DNA of 64,000 bases from Pollutimonas subterranea. GTDB taxonomy: Bacteria; Pseudomonadota; Gammaproteobacteria; Burkholderiales; Burkholderiaceae_B. The stretch spans positions 62,001 through 126,000 of the forward strand of contig NZ_PDNW01000010.1 of NCBI RefSeq assembly GCF_002849655.1, read 5' to 3'. This document shows positions 44,898-56,193 of this stretch, piece by piece; within the stretch, counting starts at the first letter, position 1, and each line of letters starts with the position of its first letter. Both the position numbers and the translations under genes were made by a program. The notes under the pieces were generated by a model that had not been told where the DNA came from, made no database searches, and saw only the letters and a program-made list of their open reading frames with translations.

Positions 44898-45551
44898 ATG
44901 CGCATCGAACCTTTTCTGGACAAGTTCCCGCTCATCGCCATCTTTCGCGGCATCACGCCGGAAGAAGTGGTTGGCATCGCCGAAGAAGTGGTGAGCGCCG
45001 GCTTTCAAATTCTAGAGGTGCCACTGAATTCGCCTCGTCCACTTGAAAGTATTGAGCTTCTTGCCAGGAAATTTCCGGACCTGCTCATCGGCGCGGGTAC
45101 GGTCATGTCCGGCGGCGATGTACGCGCAGTCGCTCAGGCAGGAGGCAAGCTGATACTGATGCCGCATAGCGACCCGGCTGTGCTGCGGCAAGCAAAAGAG
45201 TCTGGAATGCTTTGTGTTCCGGGCGTTGCCACGCCAACCGAAGCCTTTGCCGCGCTGGGCAACGGCGCCGACGCGCTCAAGCTCTATCCTGCCGAACAGA
45301 TCACCCCGGCGGTGGTCAAGGCGTGGCGCGCGATTATGTCGCCCGCGGTTCGTCTTCTTCCTGTGGGAGGCATCGTTCCGGAAAGTATGCAGCCCTATCT
45401 GCAGGCGGGCGCCAACGGCTTCGGCCTGGGCTCGGCGCTGTACAAGTCCGGCTTCACCGCCGAGCAGACCGGAAGCAATGCAAGGCGCTTTCGCGATGTC
45501 CTGGAAAATCTGGTGACGCAAGGCCAAAGGCAGTCACCTGGGCCTATATAA
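44898..45551 (+). CDS. dgoA: 2-dehydro-3-deoxy-6-phosphogalactonate aldolase
   Basis: A 217-residue KDPG/KDPGal-type aldolase: LIAIFRGITPEE, ILEVPLNSPRP with the catalytic Glu, GAGTV, the Schiff-base Lys in DALKLYPAE, and PVGGI. It splits 2-keto-3-deoxy-6-phosphogalactonate to pyruvate and glyceraldehyde 3-phosphate. RGITPEE and NSPRP favour DgoA over Eda. No galactonate dehydratase, transporter or regulator is in the window. The start may be TTG 44889 instead. Confidence 0.91.
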   Translation: MRIEPFLDKFPLIAIFRGITPEEVVGIAEEVVSAGFQILEVPLNSPRPLESIELLARKFPDLLIGAGTVMSGGDVRAVAQAGGKLILMPHSDPAVLRQAKESGMLCVPGVATPTEAFAALGNGADALKLYPAEQITPAVVKAWRAIMSPAVRLLPVGGIVPESMQPYLQAGANGFGLGSALYKSGFTAEQTGSNARRFRDVLENLVTQGQRQSPGPI

Positions 45552-45618
45552 GGCGACCAACTGGACAATTTGGCTAGGCACGAAGGTGGCACTGCCTGTA
45601 CCAGTATACGTACTAGTC

Positions 45619-45646
45619 TTGTACCAGGTTATGGGGCTGGCATAAT
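45619..45646 (+). promoter_or_regulatory. Predicted sigma70 promoter upstream of leuC
   Basis: TTGTAC (45619-45624) and CATAAT (45641-45646) are 16 bases apart, and the leuC ATG is 40 bases downstream of the -10. The -10 has five of six consensus bases. No Leu-rich leader peptide is seen between it and leuC. Confidence 0.5.
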
Positions 45647-45685
45647 TAGAAATAATTCCTTTTTTCCTACTCAAAGAGCAATGCC

Positions 45686-47089
45686 ATGGCACAAACTTTG
45701 TACGACAAGCTCTGGAATGCGCACGTAGTGCATCAAGAGTCCGACGGTACCTGTTTACTGTATATCGACCGCCACCTGGTCCACGAAGTCACCAGCCCCC
45801 AGGCCTTTGAGGGACTGGGGCTGGCCGGTAGAAAGCCGTGGCGCATCAGCGCCAACCTGGCGGTGGCCGACCACAACGTTCCAACGACAGCACGCGCCGA
45901 AGGGATCACTGATCCCATCTCGCGTCTGCAGGTCGATACGCTGGACCAAAACTGCGAAAAGTACGGTATCACCGAGTTTCGCATGAACGATACGCGCCAG
46001 GGCATCGTGCACATCATCGGGCCGGAGCAGGGTGCGACCTTGCCAGGCATGACAGTGGTCTGCGGCGATTCCCACACCAGCACCCATGGCGCCCTGGGCA
46101 CGTTGGCATTCGGAATCGGCACCTCGGAAGTCGAACACGTGCTGGCCACGCAAACACTGCTCATGAAGAAAAACAAGAGCATGTTGATCAAGGTCGAGGG
46201 CGAGCTCCCTTTCGGCTGTACGGCCAAAGACCTGGTTCTTTTCATCATCGGCAAGATTGGCACCGCCGGCGGTACGGGTTATGCCATCGAATTCGGCGGC
46301 AGCACAATACGGTCCTTGTCGGTCGAGGGCCGCATGACCGTCTGCAATATGGCCATCGAAGCGGGCGCCCGTTCCGGTATGGTCGCCGTCGACCAGAAGA
46401 CCATCGATTATTTCCGTGGTCGCCCTTATGCGCCTACGGGTGTGTTGTGGGACCAGGCTGTCCAGTACTGGAGCACTTTGCATACCGATGACGGTGCTCA
46501 GTTCGACCGCGTCGTGGAAATCAATGCGCGCGACGTCATGCCGCAGGTTACGTGGGGTACCTCGCCGGAAATGGTGTTGTCGGTGGATGGCCGAGTGCCG
46601 GACCCGGACAAAGAAAAAGACGACGTGCGGCGTAGCGGCATGGAGCGCGCGCTGCAATACATGGGTCTGAAACCCAATACGCCGTTGGTCGATATTCCCG
46701 TAGATCGCATCTTTATTGGCTCCTGTACCAATGCCCGTATCGAAGATTTGCGTGCCGCGGCAAGCGTCGCGCGCGGCAAGCGGGTGGCGTCTTCGGTCAA
46801 GCAGGCCATGGTGGTTCCCGGCTCCGGTCTCGTAAAGCTTCAGGCCGAGCGCGAAGGCCTGGACAAAATCTTTCTGGAAGCCGGATTCGAATGGCGCGAG
46901 CCGGGCTGTTCCATGTGCCTGGCAATGAATGCTGATCGCCTGGAGCCCGGCGAGCGCTGTGCGTCGACATCGAATCGCAATTTCGAGGGACGTCAGGGGC
47001 AGGGAGGGCGTACCCATCTGGTCAGCCCAGCCATGGCGGCAGCCGCGGCCATAGCCGGTCATTTTGTTGACGTACGCAATTTTCGATAG
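45686..47089 (+). CDS. leuC: 3-isopropylmalate dehydratase large subunit
   Basis: A 467-residue LeuC with the aconitase-type cluster ligands: [25 protein letters not shown] and [11 protein letters not shown]. It isomerises 2-isopropylmalate to 3-isopropylmalate in leucine synthesis, with LeuD. Length is normal. leuD follows after 9 bases. Confidence 0.97.
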   Translation: MAQTLYDKLWNAHVVHQESDGTCLLYIDRHLVHEVTSPQAFEGLGLAGRKPWRISANLAVADHNVPTTARAEGITDPISRLQVDTLDQNCEKYGITEFRMNDTRQGIVHIIGPEQGATLPGMTVVCGDSHTSTHGALGTLAFGIGTSEVEHVLATQTLLMKKNKSMLIKVEGELPFGCTAKDLVLFIIGKIGTAGGTGYAIEFGGSTIRSLSVEGRMTVCNMAIEAGARSGMVAVDQKTIDYFRGRPYAPTGVLWDQAVQYWSTLHTDDGAQFDRVVEINARDVMPQVTWGTSPEMVLSVDGRVPDPDKEKDDVRRSGMERALQYMGLKPNTPLVDIPVDRIFIGSCTNARIEDLRAAASVARGKRVASSVKQAMVVPGSGLVKLQAEREGLDKIFLEAGFEWREPGCSMCLAMNADRLEPGERCASTSNRNFEGRQGQGGRTHLVSPAMAAAAAIAGHFVDVRNFR

Positions 47090-47098
47090 GAAGCCATC

Positions 47099-47749
47099 AT
47101 GCAAGCATTTACGACCCATCATGGCCTGGTAGCGCCGCTCGACCGTGAAAACGTCGATACTGATCTGATCATTCCCAAACAGTTTCTGAAGTCCATCAAG
47201 CGTACCGGCTTTGGCGAGAACCTGTTCGATGAGCTGCGTTACCTGGATCACGGCGAACCGGGCATGGACAACAGCAAGCGTCCACTGAACCCTGATTTCA
47301 TGTTGAACCAGCCGCGATACCAAGGGGCTTCCATCCTGTTGGCGCGCAAGAACTTCGGCTGTGGATCCAGCCGCGAACACGCGCCCTGGGCGCTTGCGCA
47401 GTTTGGATTCCGCGCCGTTATTGCGCCGTCTTACGCCGATATCTTCTTCAACAACAGCTTCAAGAACGGATTGTTGCCCATTATTCTGCCCGAGCTGCAA
47501 GTCGCGCGCCTGTTCGACGAGGTGAAGGGGTTCGTGGGCTACAAGCTGCGTATCGATCTTCAACGCCAGGTCGTCATTACGCAGGATGACCGTGAACTGG
47601 CCTTTGACATCGAGCCGTTTCGCAAGCATTGTTTAATAAATGGTCTGGATGAGATTGCGCTGACCTTGCAAAAGTCCGACGCGATTCGCGCATTCGAGGC
47701 CGAACGGCTGGCGCGTCATCCCTGGCTCGAGGCGCATCCCATTGCTTAG
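47099..47749 (+). CDS. leuD: 3-isopropylmalate dehydratase small subunit
   Basis: A 216-residue Leu[38 protein letters not shown] and SFKNGLLPI. It supplies the swivelling domain for LeuC. AGGAAG precedes the ATG. The gene is complete. Confidence 0.97.
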   Translation: MQAFTTHHGLVAPLDRENVDTDLIIPKQFLKSIKRTGFGENLFDELRYLDHGEPGMDNSKRPLNPDFMLNQPRYQGASILLARKNFGCGSSREHAPWALAQFGFRAVIAPSYADIFFNNSFKNGLLPIILPELQVARLFDEVKGFVGYKLRIDLQRQVVITQDDRELAFDIEPFRKHCLINGLDEIALTLQKSDAIRAFEAERLARHPWLEAHPIA

Positions 47750-47775
47750 TGCGTCGCCATAGTCCGCCAAGAAAA

Positions 47776-47805
47776 GAAAAGGGCCGCGGGGACGCAGCCC
47801 TTTTC
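47776..47805 (+). terminator. Hairpin between leuD and leuB
   Basis: GAAAAGGGC (47776-47784) and GCCCTTTTC (47797-47805) form a 9-bp stem with a 12-base loop. The T-run lies within the stem and only TGTTG follows, so termination would be partial. It could lower leuB expression relative to leuCD. Confidence 0.5.
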
Positions 47806-47843
47806 TGTTGTGTATAGCCAACAAGTTCGTTTAGGAAAAAATA

Positions 47844-48920
47844 ATGAGTCACAAGATTGCTGTTTTGCCGGGTGATGGAATCGGTACTGAAATCACCGAG
47901 CAGGCCGTTCGGGTTTTAACCGCGCTGGGCCTGGACCTGGACGTGCAAAGTGCGCCAGTCGGAGGCGCCGCTTTCGACGCCCACGAGCATCCATTGCCGC
48001 CGGCCACGCTAGACTTGGCCAGGAATTCCGCAGCCATCCTTTTTGGCGCGGTAGGCGACTGGAAATACGACTCTTTGCCACGCGAGTTGCGGCCCGAGCA
48101 GGCCATACTGGGTCTGCGCAAGGCCCTGGGCTTGTTTGCCAATTTGCGTCCCGCCATCTTGTATCCTCAATTGGCCAATGCGTCGTCGCTGAAGCCCGAA
48201 GTAGTATCGGGCCTGGATATTCTTATTGTCCGCGAGCTTACCGGCGACATTTATTTCGGCCAACCGCGCGGCGTGCGGCAGGTGGAAGATGGACCTTACA
48301 AGGGCGATCGCCAGGGTTTCGATACCATGCATTACGCGGAAACCGAAGTGCGGCGCATTGCGCACGTGGCTTTCCAGGCAGCCCAAAAACGCGCCAAGAA
48401 ATTGTGCAGTGTCGATAAGGCCAATGTGCTCGAAACGTCGCAATTCTGGCGCGACATCATGATCGCGGTTGCCGCCGAATATCCCGATGTCGAGCTTTCC
48501 CATATGTATGTGGACAACGCCGCAATGCAGCTCGTTCGTGCGCCGAAGGCGTTCGACGTCATTGTCACCGGCAACCTGTTTGGCGATATCCTTTCCGATG
48601 AAGCCGCAATGCTCACCGGTTCTATCGGCATGCTGCCTTCGGCTTCGCTGAACTCGTCCAATCAGGGCTTGTACGAGCCCAGTCACGGTTCAGCCCCCGA
48701 CATTGCGGGACAGAATATTGCCAATCCGCTGGCAACGATATTGTCGGTTGCCATGCTGTTGCGCTACTCATTGAACGAAGCTGGGCAAGCAGCACGCATC
48801 GAGTCCGCTGTGCAGGCTGTGCTCGAGCAGGGCTTGCGTACGGCCGACATCCATGAAAGCGGAACGACCAAGGTTTCGACCTCGCAAATGGGCGACGCGG
48901 TTCTCAAGGCATTAAACTAG
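47844..48920 (+). CDS. leuB: 3-isopropylmalate dehydrogenase
   Basis: A 358-residue Leu[33 protein letters not shown], the NAD-binding [15 protein letters not shown], and Asp residues in [14 protein letters not shown]. It oxidatively decarboxylates 3-isopropylmalate with NAD. The ribosome site TAGGAAAAAATA is good. Confidence 0.97.
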   Translation: MSHKIAVLPGDGIGTEITEQAVRVLTALGLDLDVQSAPVGGAAFDAHEHPLPPATLDLARNSAAILFGAVGDWKYDSLPRELRPEQAILGLRKALGLFANLRPAILYPQLANASSLKPEVVSGLDILIVRELTGDIYFGQPRGVRQVEDGPYKGDRQGFDTMHYAETEVRRIAHVAFQAAQKRAKKLCSVDKANVLETSQFWRDIMIAVAAEYPDVELSHMYVDNAAMQLVRAPKAFDVIVTGNLFGDILSDEAAMLTGSIGMLPSASLNSSNQGLYEPSHGSAPDIAGQNIANPLATILSVAMLLRYSLNEAGQAARIESAVQAVLEQGLRTADIHESGTTKVSTSQMGDAVLKALN

Positions 48921-48966
48921 TAGTAGCCAGTATTCAATTGATTTCTATTTTTAAAGTGACAGCAAC

Positions 48967-50097
48967 ATGAACCAAGTAGTTGGATTGGTCGGCTGGCGTG
49001 GCATGGTGGGTTCGGTCCTCATGCAACGCATGCGCGACGAAAATGATTTTTCCCTGTTCGAACCCGTGTTTTTCTCGACCAGCAACGCCGGTGGGGCGGC
49101 TCCCGCATGGGCCGAGGGTGCGGGCCCGCTGCAAGATGCCTACGACATCGACGCGCTGAAGAAACTGCCCATTATTCTCACCGCCCAGGGCGGCGATTAC
49201 ACCTCCGCCGTATATCCCAAGCTGCGTGCCGCCGGATGGCCCGGGGTCTGGATAGACGCGGCCAGCACCTTGCGCATGGCCGATGACGCAATCATTGTGC
49301 TCGACCCGGTCAATCGCCCGGTTATCGATGCGGCCTTGGAACGCGGCGTAAAGAATTTCGTCGGCGGAAACTGCACGGTCAGCTGCATGCTCATGGGTTT
49401 GTCCGGCCTTTTCAATAATGATCTCATCGAGTGGATGAGCAGCATGACCTATCAGGCGGCATCGGGAGGCGGCGCCCAGCATATGCGCGAACTTCTCACC
49501 CAGTTCGGTGCGCTGAACGCAGCGGTCAAGCTGCAGCTCGATGACCCTGCTTCGGCGATTCTCGACATCGATCGCGGTGTACTGAATATGCAGCAAGATC
49601 CCAATCTGCCGCGCGAACATTTCGGCGTCCCGCTGGGCGGAAACCTGATTCCCTGGATCGACAAGGACCTCGGCAACGGCATGTCGCGCGAAGAGTGGAA
49701 GGCCGAGGCCGAGACCAACAAGATTCTTGGCCGCGGTGCAGCGTTCGGCACGGCGCCTACGCCTATCGACGGTCTATGTGTGCGGATAGGCGCGATGCGT
49801 TGCCATAGCCAGGCCCTGACGATCAAGCTCAAGCGCGACGTGCCGCTGGACGAAATTTCCGACATGCTGCGCGAAGGATCGGAATGGGCCAAGGTCATTC
49901 CCAACGAACGCGATATCACCATGCAACAGCTGACTCCCGTCGCTGTTACCGGCACCTTGGATATTCCCGTGGGCCGCTTGCGCAAAATGTCAATGGGACC
50001 AGAGTATCTAAGCGCTTTTACCGTAGGAGATCAGCTATTATGGGGGGCGGCCGAACCCCTGCGCCGCATGTTGCGAATTACTCTGGGTGAACTATAA
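48967..50097 (+). CDS. asd: Aspartate-semialdehyde dehydrogenase
   Basis: A 376-residue Asd of the gammaproteobacterial-type length: [18 protein letters not shown], the active Cys in [14 protein letters not shown], and a conserved HEMGALRCHS-like [11 protein letters not shown]. It reduces aspartyl phosphate for Lys, Met and Thr synthesis. The stop is 2 bases before fimV. Confidence 0.96.
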   Translation: MNQVVGLVGWRGMVGSVLMQRMRDENDFSLFEPVFFSTSNAGGAAPAWAEGAGPLQDAYDIDALKKLPIILTAQGGDYTSAVYPKLRAAGWPGVWIDAASTLRMADDAIIVLDPVNRPVIDAALERGVKNFVGGNCTVSCMLMGLSGLFNNDLIEWMSSMTYQAASGGGAQHMRELLTQFGALNAAVKLQLDDPASAILDIDRGVLNMQQDPNLPREHFGVPLGGNLIPWIDKDLGNGMSREEWKAEAETNKILGRGAAFGTAPTPIDGLCVRIGAMRCHSQALTIKLKRDVPLDEISDMLREGSEWAKVIPNERDITMQQLTPVAVTGTLDIPVGRLRKMSMGPEYLSAFTVGDQLLWGAAEPLRRMLRITLGEL

Positions 50098-50099
50098 AA

Positions 50100-52223
50100 A
50101 TGCATATGTCCCGTCGCGTGTCTTCGTCTGCTCCTGTAGTGTTGGCTCCCAGGCTCCTGATCGGAGCTTTGGCGGCGACATTGCTGATGTGCTCAACGGC
50201 ATACGCGGCGGGCTTTGGGCATTCACGGATCACATCGAAGCTGGGGCAGCCGCTACGCATCGACGTGCCGGTCAAGCAGCTCAGCGCCGACGACTTGCGG
50301 TCCATTCAGGTCAGTCCCGCGCCCGCAGCGGCATGGGTACAGTCCGGCTTGACTCCTCCGGTCGACCTTGGCACGCTCCAAACGCGGCTTGCCGACGGCC
50401 TTACCCCCGGCAGCAAAGTCATACAGGTACGTTCCACCCAGGCATTCGATAAACCGGTAGCCGATCTTCTGCTCGACATCCGTACCGCGTCGGGCCAGCA
50501 ACGGTATCAGGTCAGTCTGCTGACCCACTCCAGCACCATGGCGAAAGCGGGCGTGTCCCGTTCCATCCGCGTGCGGCAGGGCGATACCATGTTCGACATC
50601 GCGCAACGCCATGCCGTGCCAGGCGTCACGGTTTACCAAATGATGATTGCGCTGCAACGGGAAAATCCCAAGGCCTTCATTGAAAACAACCTGAACCTGG
50701 TCAAGGCCGGCTCCACGCTTTCCATGCCGGGTATGGCGCAACTTACCGCCATTTCCGGCCGCGAGGCACGACGAATTTTCCATAAGCAGGCACAAGCTTT
50801 TGCCTTGTATCGCCAGCGCCTGGCAGGGCAGGCCGCTGTTGTCGGGCAGGAAGGCAGTGCTGCCAAAGGTGTCGTGTCTGCGGCGAGCACGCCCGATGAA
50901 GCTCAACCCGAACAGGGACAGCGCGATCAGTTGCGTCTATCCGGAAGCCCGGCTCCTTCGGCGGCTGCGGGCGGTGCATCCGGCGGCAATAGCGCCCGGA
51001 CCAATGGGCAGGGCGGCGCTGCGGCGGGCAACGGAGCCGCTGGGGCGCAATCGTCGGCCGACGTACGTGCCGATGATCGTCTCGCCACGCAAAAGGGCAT
51101 TGAAGACTCCGAAGCGCGCGTGTCACAGCTCGAGCGCAACGTCAAAGATTTGAACCAGGCATTGCAGGCCCAGGGCGAGGCCGCCACAGGCTTGCTCGCC
51201 GATGGCGCCAAGGGGCTGGGTATAACGTTGCCCGGCCTCGCCGGCAATGTCTCGGGCACTGGGGACAGTACTCGTACCGGCAGTGGATCCAGTAGTGGCA
51301 ATACACGTGCGGGCGCTGATAGTAGCGTGGCCGGAGCCGGGGTTAGCACAGGCACGGGCGCGAGCGCCAATTCAGGCGCGAGTTCGAATGCAAGCACCAG
51401 CCCTGGAACGAATGGCAGCGTAACTGGTGGCGCCAATGCCATGGGCAACGCCCGCCGTGGCGACGCCAATAAGGTTGGCGATTCCGTTGCCGCCGCTACG
51501 GCCGGCAACGCGCCAGGCAGCACAGCTGACGCCGGCTCGAACCAGACGCGCGCTTCCACCAGTGATTCCGCAGGCGCTACATCCGCTAACGGTGCGCCAG
51601 CGGATGACCAGGCCAACACGGGCCAGGGCACCAGTTCCGGCCCGGGTACAGGCTCCGGCACCACTCAGGGCATGGGCGCGACGCCTGACCAAGGTGCAGG
51701 CATGGGCCAGGGCCAAGGCTCGGGTGCCCGTGCAGGCGGCGGCGCTGACGTCGGCGGGGCGGGCACACCGTCCAACGGAAATGCAGGGCCGGGTACTGCC
51801 GGAACAACGACAGCAACGACAACACCATCCGGCTCTCAGGCCACGAACAACGCCAACGGCACCACCAACAACGCCAACGGCACTACCAGCAATTCCAATA
51901 ACTCCAGTAATTCCAGTAATAACACTACTGGAACTCTATCGTCCCCATCCGGCGCCAACGGACCGGATGGCGTGACAGAACCCATTTCAAGCAAGGCAGA
52001 ACAAACCGTGTCGTGGATACAAGAACATATGCTGGGCGTCATTACTGGCCTGCTGGCATTGCTGGTGCTTATCATCGCCTGGATACTGCGTCGGGCGAAT
52101 GCGTCGCACGACGACGACCACCCAGGCCTCGTAACAGAAGCGATGGTCAAGGAAAAGCTGGACCAGATCAATCTGGACCTGGAGCACTCCACACCGGATG
52201 ATTCATCGACGCGCAGGCGCTAG
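50100..52223 (+). CDS. fimV: FimV/HubP-like protein with LysM domain and low-complexity middle
   Basis: A 707-residue protein. After a signal peptide (ending STAYAAGFG) comes the FimV N-domain ([19 protein letters not shown]) and a LysM-like peptidoglycan motif ([14 protein letters not shown], about 160-205). A long region rich in Gly, Ser, Thr, Asn and Ala (about 260-630) follows, with a short coiled coil near 340-360, then a membrane span ([20 protein letters not shown]) and an Arg-rich cytoplasmic tail. It lacks the TPR end of the Pseudomonas FimV. Role: polar or pilus-related organisation. Neighbours asd and truA match the usual order. Confidence 0.85.
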   Translation: MHMSRRVSSSAPVVLAPRLLIGALAATLLMCSTAYAAGFGHSRITSKLGQPLRIDVPVKQLSADDLRSIQVSPAPAAAWVQSGLTPPVDLGTLQTRLADGLTPGSKVIQVRSTQAFDKPVADLLLDIRTASGQQRYQVSLLTHSSTMAKAGVSRSIRVRQGDTMFDIAQRHAVPGVTVYQMMIALQRENPKAFIENNLNLVKAGSTLSMPGMAQLTAISGREARRIFHKQAQAFALYRQRLAGQAAVVGQEGSAAKGVVSAASTPDEAQPEQGQRDQLRLSGSPAPSAAAGGASGGNSARTNGQGGAAAGNGAAGAQSSADVRADDRLATQKGIEDSEARVSQLERNVKDLNQALQAQGEAATGLLADGAKGLGITLPGLAGNVSGTGDSTRTGSGSSSGNTRAGADSSVAGAGVSTGTGASANSGASSNASTSPGTNGSVTGGANAMGNARRGDANKVGDSVAAATAGNAPGSTADAGSNQTRASTSDSAGATSANGAPADDQANTGQGTSSGPGTGSGTTQGMGATPDQGAGMGQGQGSGARAGGGADVGGAGTPSNGNAGPGTAGTTTATTTPSGSQATNNANGTTNNANGTTSNSNNSSNSSNNTTGTLSSPSGANGPDGVTEPISSKAEQTVSWIQEHMLGVITGLLALLVLIIAWILRRANASHDDDHPGLVTEAMVKEKLDQINLDLEHSTPDDSSTRRR

Positions 52224-52228
52224 GCACT

Positions 52229-53041
52229 ATGCCGCGCATGGCTCTTGGCGTCGCCTACGACGGTTCATTCTGGCAAGGTTGGCAAACGCAACCCAGCGGT
52301 CGTACAGTGCAAGACCGCCTTGAGGCCGCACTGCACGATTTTCTGGCGGTAGCGGTCGGTACGATTTGCGCGGGCCGTACCGATACGGGCGTGCATGGAC
52401 TGGGGCAGGTGGTTCATATCGACACCGGCGTCCAGCGACGTATGGAATCGTGGGTGCGCGGACTTAACGCCTTGCTCCCCGACAGTATTGCCGTACAGTG
52501 GGCGCAAGCGGTGCCCGATAGTTTTCATGCCCGGTTTTCCGCCGCATCCCGAACCTATCTTTATGTCGTGCGTAATGCGCGCGTACGATCGCCTATGCTG
52601 CACGGTCGTGCCGGCTGGGTATATCACACCCTCGACCTTGCCCGCATGCGCGAAGCCGCCCATTGGCTTATGGGTGAGCATGACTTCAGCTGTTTTCGTT
52701 CGTCCCAATGCCAGGCCGCAAGTCCAATCAGAACGTTGCAGGCATTGGAAATAGAACAGCATGGCGATTTTTTCCTGTTCACGTTCAAGGCGAATGCGTT
52801 CCTGCATCACATGGTGCGTAACCTCATGGGTGCGCTGCTGTATGTAGGACAAGGCAAAAAAGAACCTTCATGGATGGCCGAGCTGCTCAGGCAGCGGGAT
52901 CGGCGCCTAGCCGCTCCGACTTTCTCCCCCGACGGCCTTTACCTCGCCAAAGTAGACTATCCGCATGAGTTCGGCCTGCCGGATTCATGCGAACGCGCGG
53001 CGTTGTTTTCACATCTCGGTTTCAGTTTGCCGCGCTACTGA
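52229..53041 (+). CDS. truA: tRNA pseudouridine(38-40) synthase
   Basis: A 270-residue Tru[16 protein letters not shown], the catalytic Asp in [15 protein letters not shown], and [20 protein letters not shown]. It isomerises uridines 38-40 of the anticodon arm. Complete. It starts 5 bases after fimV. Confidence 0.96.
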   Translation: MPRMALGVAYDGSFWQGWQTQPSGRTVQDRLEAALHDFLAVAVGTICAGRTDTGVHGLGQVVHIDTGVQRRMESWVRGLNALLPDSIAVQWAQAVPDSFHARFSAASRTYLYVVRNARVRSPMLHGRAGWVYHTLDLARMREAAHWLMGEHDFSCFRSSQCQAASPIRTLQALEIEQHGDFFLFTFKANAFLHHMVRNLMGALLYVGQGKKEPSWMAELLRQRDRRLAAPTFSPDGLYLAKVDYPHEFGLPDSCERAALFSHLGFSLPRY

Positions 53042-53182
53042 CCCTGGGCATATACCGACATCGGAAACCGGTCGGATCGTCTAAAATCCATCCCGTTTCT
53101 TTTAGCAACATAGTCTATACTTGTTGGCTTTTCGCCTTGCGGACCGGCGCCAGCGCGTTGCATTATCTCCCGAGTTGATCTC

Positions 53183-53815
53183 ATGAAATTCTTTCTAACT
53201 TTATCCAAGTTAATTGACACGATAAACGTGAAGGTGGGACAGGCCGTAATCTGGCTGACCCTCGTTGTCGTACTGGTCAGCGCCACAAACGCGGTCATAC
53301 GCAAGGTCTTCAACGTTAGCTCCAACGCGTGGCTCGAGCTGCAATGGTATCTGTTTGGCGCGATTTTCCTGCTGGCAGCAGGATATACATTCTTGCGTAA
53401 CGAACATGTGCGCGTCGATGTGATTTCTCAGAAGCTCTCCAAGCGTACACAGATCATGATCGAGATTTTCGGGGTGATTTTTTTCCTGTTCCCCGCTTGT
53501 ATTCTCATTTTCTGGCTGTCCCTGCCGTTTTTCTACGAATCCCTCGTCCTGCACGAGCTGTCGTCCAATACCGGCGGCCTGATCCGTTGGCCGGCAAAGC
53601 TGCTAATACCGATAGGCTTCGGCTTGTTGATACTTGCGGGCCTCTCACACTTGATTAAATGCATCGGCTTCCTGATGGGGATTTGTCCCGATCCTACCGC
53701 CCGACCCAGGGGGAAAAGCGCGGAAGAAGAACTGGCCGATGAAATTCGACGGCTCGCCGACGAAGAAGCTGCCACCGCAGCAGAGCAAAACATAGCAACC
53801 GGAAAAGGCCGTTAA
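53183..53815 (+). CDS. dctQ: TRAP transporter small membrane subunit (DctQ-like)
   Basis: A 210-residue protein with four membrane spans and the DctQ signature VSATNAVIRKVFNVSSNAWLEL, then RNEHVRVDVISQ. The C-terminal 45 residues are charged. With DctM it forms the membrane part of a TRAP carrier. No DctP binding protein is in the window. It lies 2 bases before dctM. Confidence 0.9.
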   Translation: MKFFLTLSKLIDTINVKVGQAVIWLTLVVVLVSATNAVIRKVFNVSSNAWLELQWYLFGAIFLLAAGYTFLRNEHVRVDVISQKLSKRTQIMIEIFGVIFFLFPACILIFWLSLPFFYESLVLHELSSNTGGLIRWPAKLLIPIGFGLLILAGLSHLIKCIGFLMGICPDPTARPRGKSAEEELADEIRRLADEEAATAAEQNIATGKGR

Positions 53816-53817
53816 TC

Positions 53818-55506
53818 ATGGAGTTTTTTGTCGATAACCTGGCCCCGATCATGTTCATCAACTTGATCGTGTTCCTATTGTTAGGTTTTCCCGTTGCGTT
53901 TTCCCTGGCTGCCAACGGCATTCTTTATGGACTCGTGGCCATCGATCTTGGCTTGATGCAGCCTGCCTTGTTCCAGGCTTTGCCCCAACGGGTGTTTGGC
54001 ATTGTCGCCAACGACACCTTGCTGGCCGTTCCGTTCTTTACGCTCATGGGCCTGATCCTTGAGCGGTCCGGCATGGCGGAGGACCTTCTTGAAACCGTTG
54101 GGCAATTATTCGGGCCCATACGTGGCGGGCTCGCCATTGCGGTCGTGCTGGTAGGCGCCATGCTTGCCGCCACCACCGGCGTGGTTTCCGCATCCGTCAT
54201 CTCGATGGGGCTCATTTCGCTGCCCATCATGTTGCGCTATGGCTATGACCGGCGACTGGCCACTGGCGTCATTGCGGCGTCCGGCACACTGTCGCAAATC
54301 ATCCCGCCTTCGCTGGTGCTGATCATCCTGGCAGATCAGCTGGGCCGCTCCATCGGCGACATGTATCGCGGTGCCATGATTCCGGGGATGCTGCTTGCGT
54401 TTTCCTACATCGCTTATGTCGTGATCGTGTCTTTGCTCACGCCGGCAAAGGCTCCCGCTCTGCCCGAAGAAGCGCGTATCTATGTCAAGGCTGACGGCAG
54501 TCGTGGCCTGCGCTCACTGGCCATCCTGACCATCATTGCCTCCATCGTGTCCTATTTCGGGGCACAGTATTACTTCAGCGACCACACCCAGGTGCCCGTG
54601 GATGAGCGCGTGGTTATCTACCTGGTGGGCTGGGGCATTACGGCACTGATCATTGCCTTGGTGAACAAAGTGCTTCGTCTGGGCTTGCTTTCCGAGATTG
54701 CCGAGCGTGTCACCTTTGTAATGATCCCGCCCTTGTTCCTGATTTTCCTGGTGCTTGGTACTATTTTCATTGGCGTCGCCACGCCCACTGAAGGCGGTGC
54801 AATGGGCGCTGTGGGTGCATTGGTCATGGCGGTCTCCCGGGGCCGATTTACCTGGGCGTTGCTCAAGCAAGCCATGGACACCACGACCAAGTTGTCGTGC
54901 TTCGTGGTTTTCATCCTGGTCGGTTCCACGGTGTTCACCTTGAGTTTCCGGGGCGTCAATGGCGACCTCTGGGTGGAGCACTTGCTGATCGGCCTGCCTG
55001 GCGGCGAGTGGGGCTTTCTTATCGTTGTGAGCCTTCTCACGTTCTTCCTGGCGTTTTTCCTCGACTTTTTTGAGCTTGCATTTATTATTGTTCCGCTGCT
55101 GGGGCCCGTCGCCGATAAAATGGGCATCGACCTGATCTGGTTTGGTGTGCTGCTTGCCGTCAATATGCAAACGTCGTTCATGCATCCGCCGTTTGGCTTT
55201 GCCCTGTTCTATCTGCGTTCGGTAGCCCCTAAAGACGACTATCATGACCGCGTTACGGGCAAACTCATTCCCAAGGTGACCACCGGTCAAATATACTGGG
55301 GTTCGGTGCCGTTCATTTGCATTCAGATTACGATGGTCGTCGCCGTCATGCTTTTTCCAGGCATGGTCACGCACTATAAAGATGACGTCGTGGTGGTGGA
55401 CCCGGCCACCATCAACTTCGGCAACCAGGACGCCTATGGATCCGATTCCTACGATTCCGGTTCCGGCTTTGAAACGGCGCCCGACCCTGGCGCCGCGTTC
55501 CAGTAA
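53818..55506 (+). CDS. dctM: TRAP transporter large membrane subunit (DctM-like)
   Basis: A 562-residue protein with 12 or more spans: GFPVAFSLAANGILYG, PFFTLMGLILERSGMAEDLL, ATTGVVSASVISMGLISLP and GVATPTEGGAMGAVGALV. It is longer than the usual 430, with an extra segment near 215-285 and a C-terminal tail rich in Asp and Ser. It imports organic acids with Na+; the substrate is unknown. Confidence 0.92.
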   Translation: MEFFVDNLAPIMFINLIVFLLLGFPVAFSLAANGILYGLVAIDLGLMQPALFQALPQRVFGIVANDTLLAVPFFTLMGLILERSGMAEDLLETVGQLFGPIRGGLAIAVVLVGAMLAATTGVVSASVISMGLISLPIMLRYGYDRRLATGVIAASGTLSQIIPPSLVLIILADQLGRSIGDMYRGAMIPGMLLAFSYIAYVVIVSLLTPAKAPALPEEARIYVKADGSRGLRSLAILTIIASIVSYFGAQYYFSDHTQVPVDERVVIYLVGWGITALIIALVNKVLRLGLLSEIAERVTFVMIPPLFLIFLVLGTIFIGVATPTEGGAMGAVGALVMAVSRGRFTWALLKQAMDTTTKLSCFVVFILVGSTVFTLSFRGVNGDLWVEHLLIGLPGGEWGFLIVVSLLTFFLAFFLDFFELAFIIVPLLGPVADKMGIDLIWFGVLLAVNMQTSFMHPPFGFALFYLRSVAPKDDYHDRVTGKLIPKVTTGQIYWGSVPFICIQITMVVAVMLFPGMVTHYKDDVVVVDPATINFGNQDAYGSDSYDSGSGFETAPDPGAAFQ

Positions 55507-55523
55507 TCAGGGAGTATTTCAGT

Positions 55524-56177
55524 ATGTTGGCGGCTGCGCGCACTCGCATCAAAATATGTGGCCTGACAAGGACTGAAGACGTTCTTTCGGCCGTACAGGC
55601 CGGCGCCGACGCGATCGGCCTGGTCATGTATTCGAAAAGCTCGCGGGCGGTCACAGTTGATCAGGCCCGTGCATTGCGTTCAGCGGTTCCCGCGTTCGTG
55701 TCGGTCGTTTGCCTGTTCGTCAACGCTCCGAAAAGCGAGGTCCTGGAAACCATCGAGCAGGTGCGGCCAGACTTGCTGCAATTCCACGGCGACGAGTCTA
55801 CCGACTATTGCCAGGGCTTCGGTCATCGCTACATACGCGCGTTTCGCGTCGGCGCGCCTGACCTGGACAGCCCGGAAGGTGTCCTGCAGCAGTGCCGGCT
55901 ATATCAATCGGCCAGCGCCTGGCTGTTCGACAGCTATAGCGAGGGCTACGGCGGAAGTGGCCGCAGGCTCGATACATCGTTATTGAAAGCGGTACAAGAG
56001 GCCGACGACAGCCGCAGCCTGATCCTGGCAGGAGGCTTGACACCGGAGTCCGTGGCTGATTCCATACAACAAGTACGGCCTTATGCCGTTGACGTCAGCA
56101 GCGGTGTCGAGACGGCGCCTGGCATGAAATCGCCCGAGAAAATCCGGCAATTTATCGCTGCTGTCCAAAGTCCCTAA
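55524..56177 (+). CDS. trpF: Phosphoribosylanthranilate isomerase
   Basis: A 217-residue Trp[18 protein letters not shown] with catalytic Cys, [14 protein letters not shown], the Asp in [13 protein letters not shown], and VDVSSGVET. It catalyses the Amadori step of Trp synthesis. trpB and trpA do not follow; kynU does. Confidence 0.95.
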   Translation: MLAAARTRIKICGLTRTEDVLSAVQAGADAIGLVMYSKSSRAVTVDQARALRSAVPAFVSVVCLFVNAPKSEVLETIEQVRPDLLQFHGDESTDYCQGFGHRYIRAFRVGAPDLDSPEGVLQQCRLYQSASAWLFDSYSEGYGGSGRRLDTSLLKAVQEADDSRSLILAGGLTPESVADSIQQVRPYAVDVSSGVETAPGMKSPEKIRQFIAAVQSP

Positions 56178-56193
56178 CTATTTGGTGTATCGG

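Noticed and set aside
45755-47629. A 624-codon open frame on the minus strand across leuC and leuD
   Set aside because: It is antisense to two clearly conserved genes, has no recognisable motif, and long antisense frames are expected in GC-rich coding DNA.
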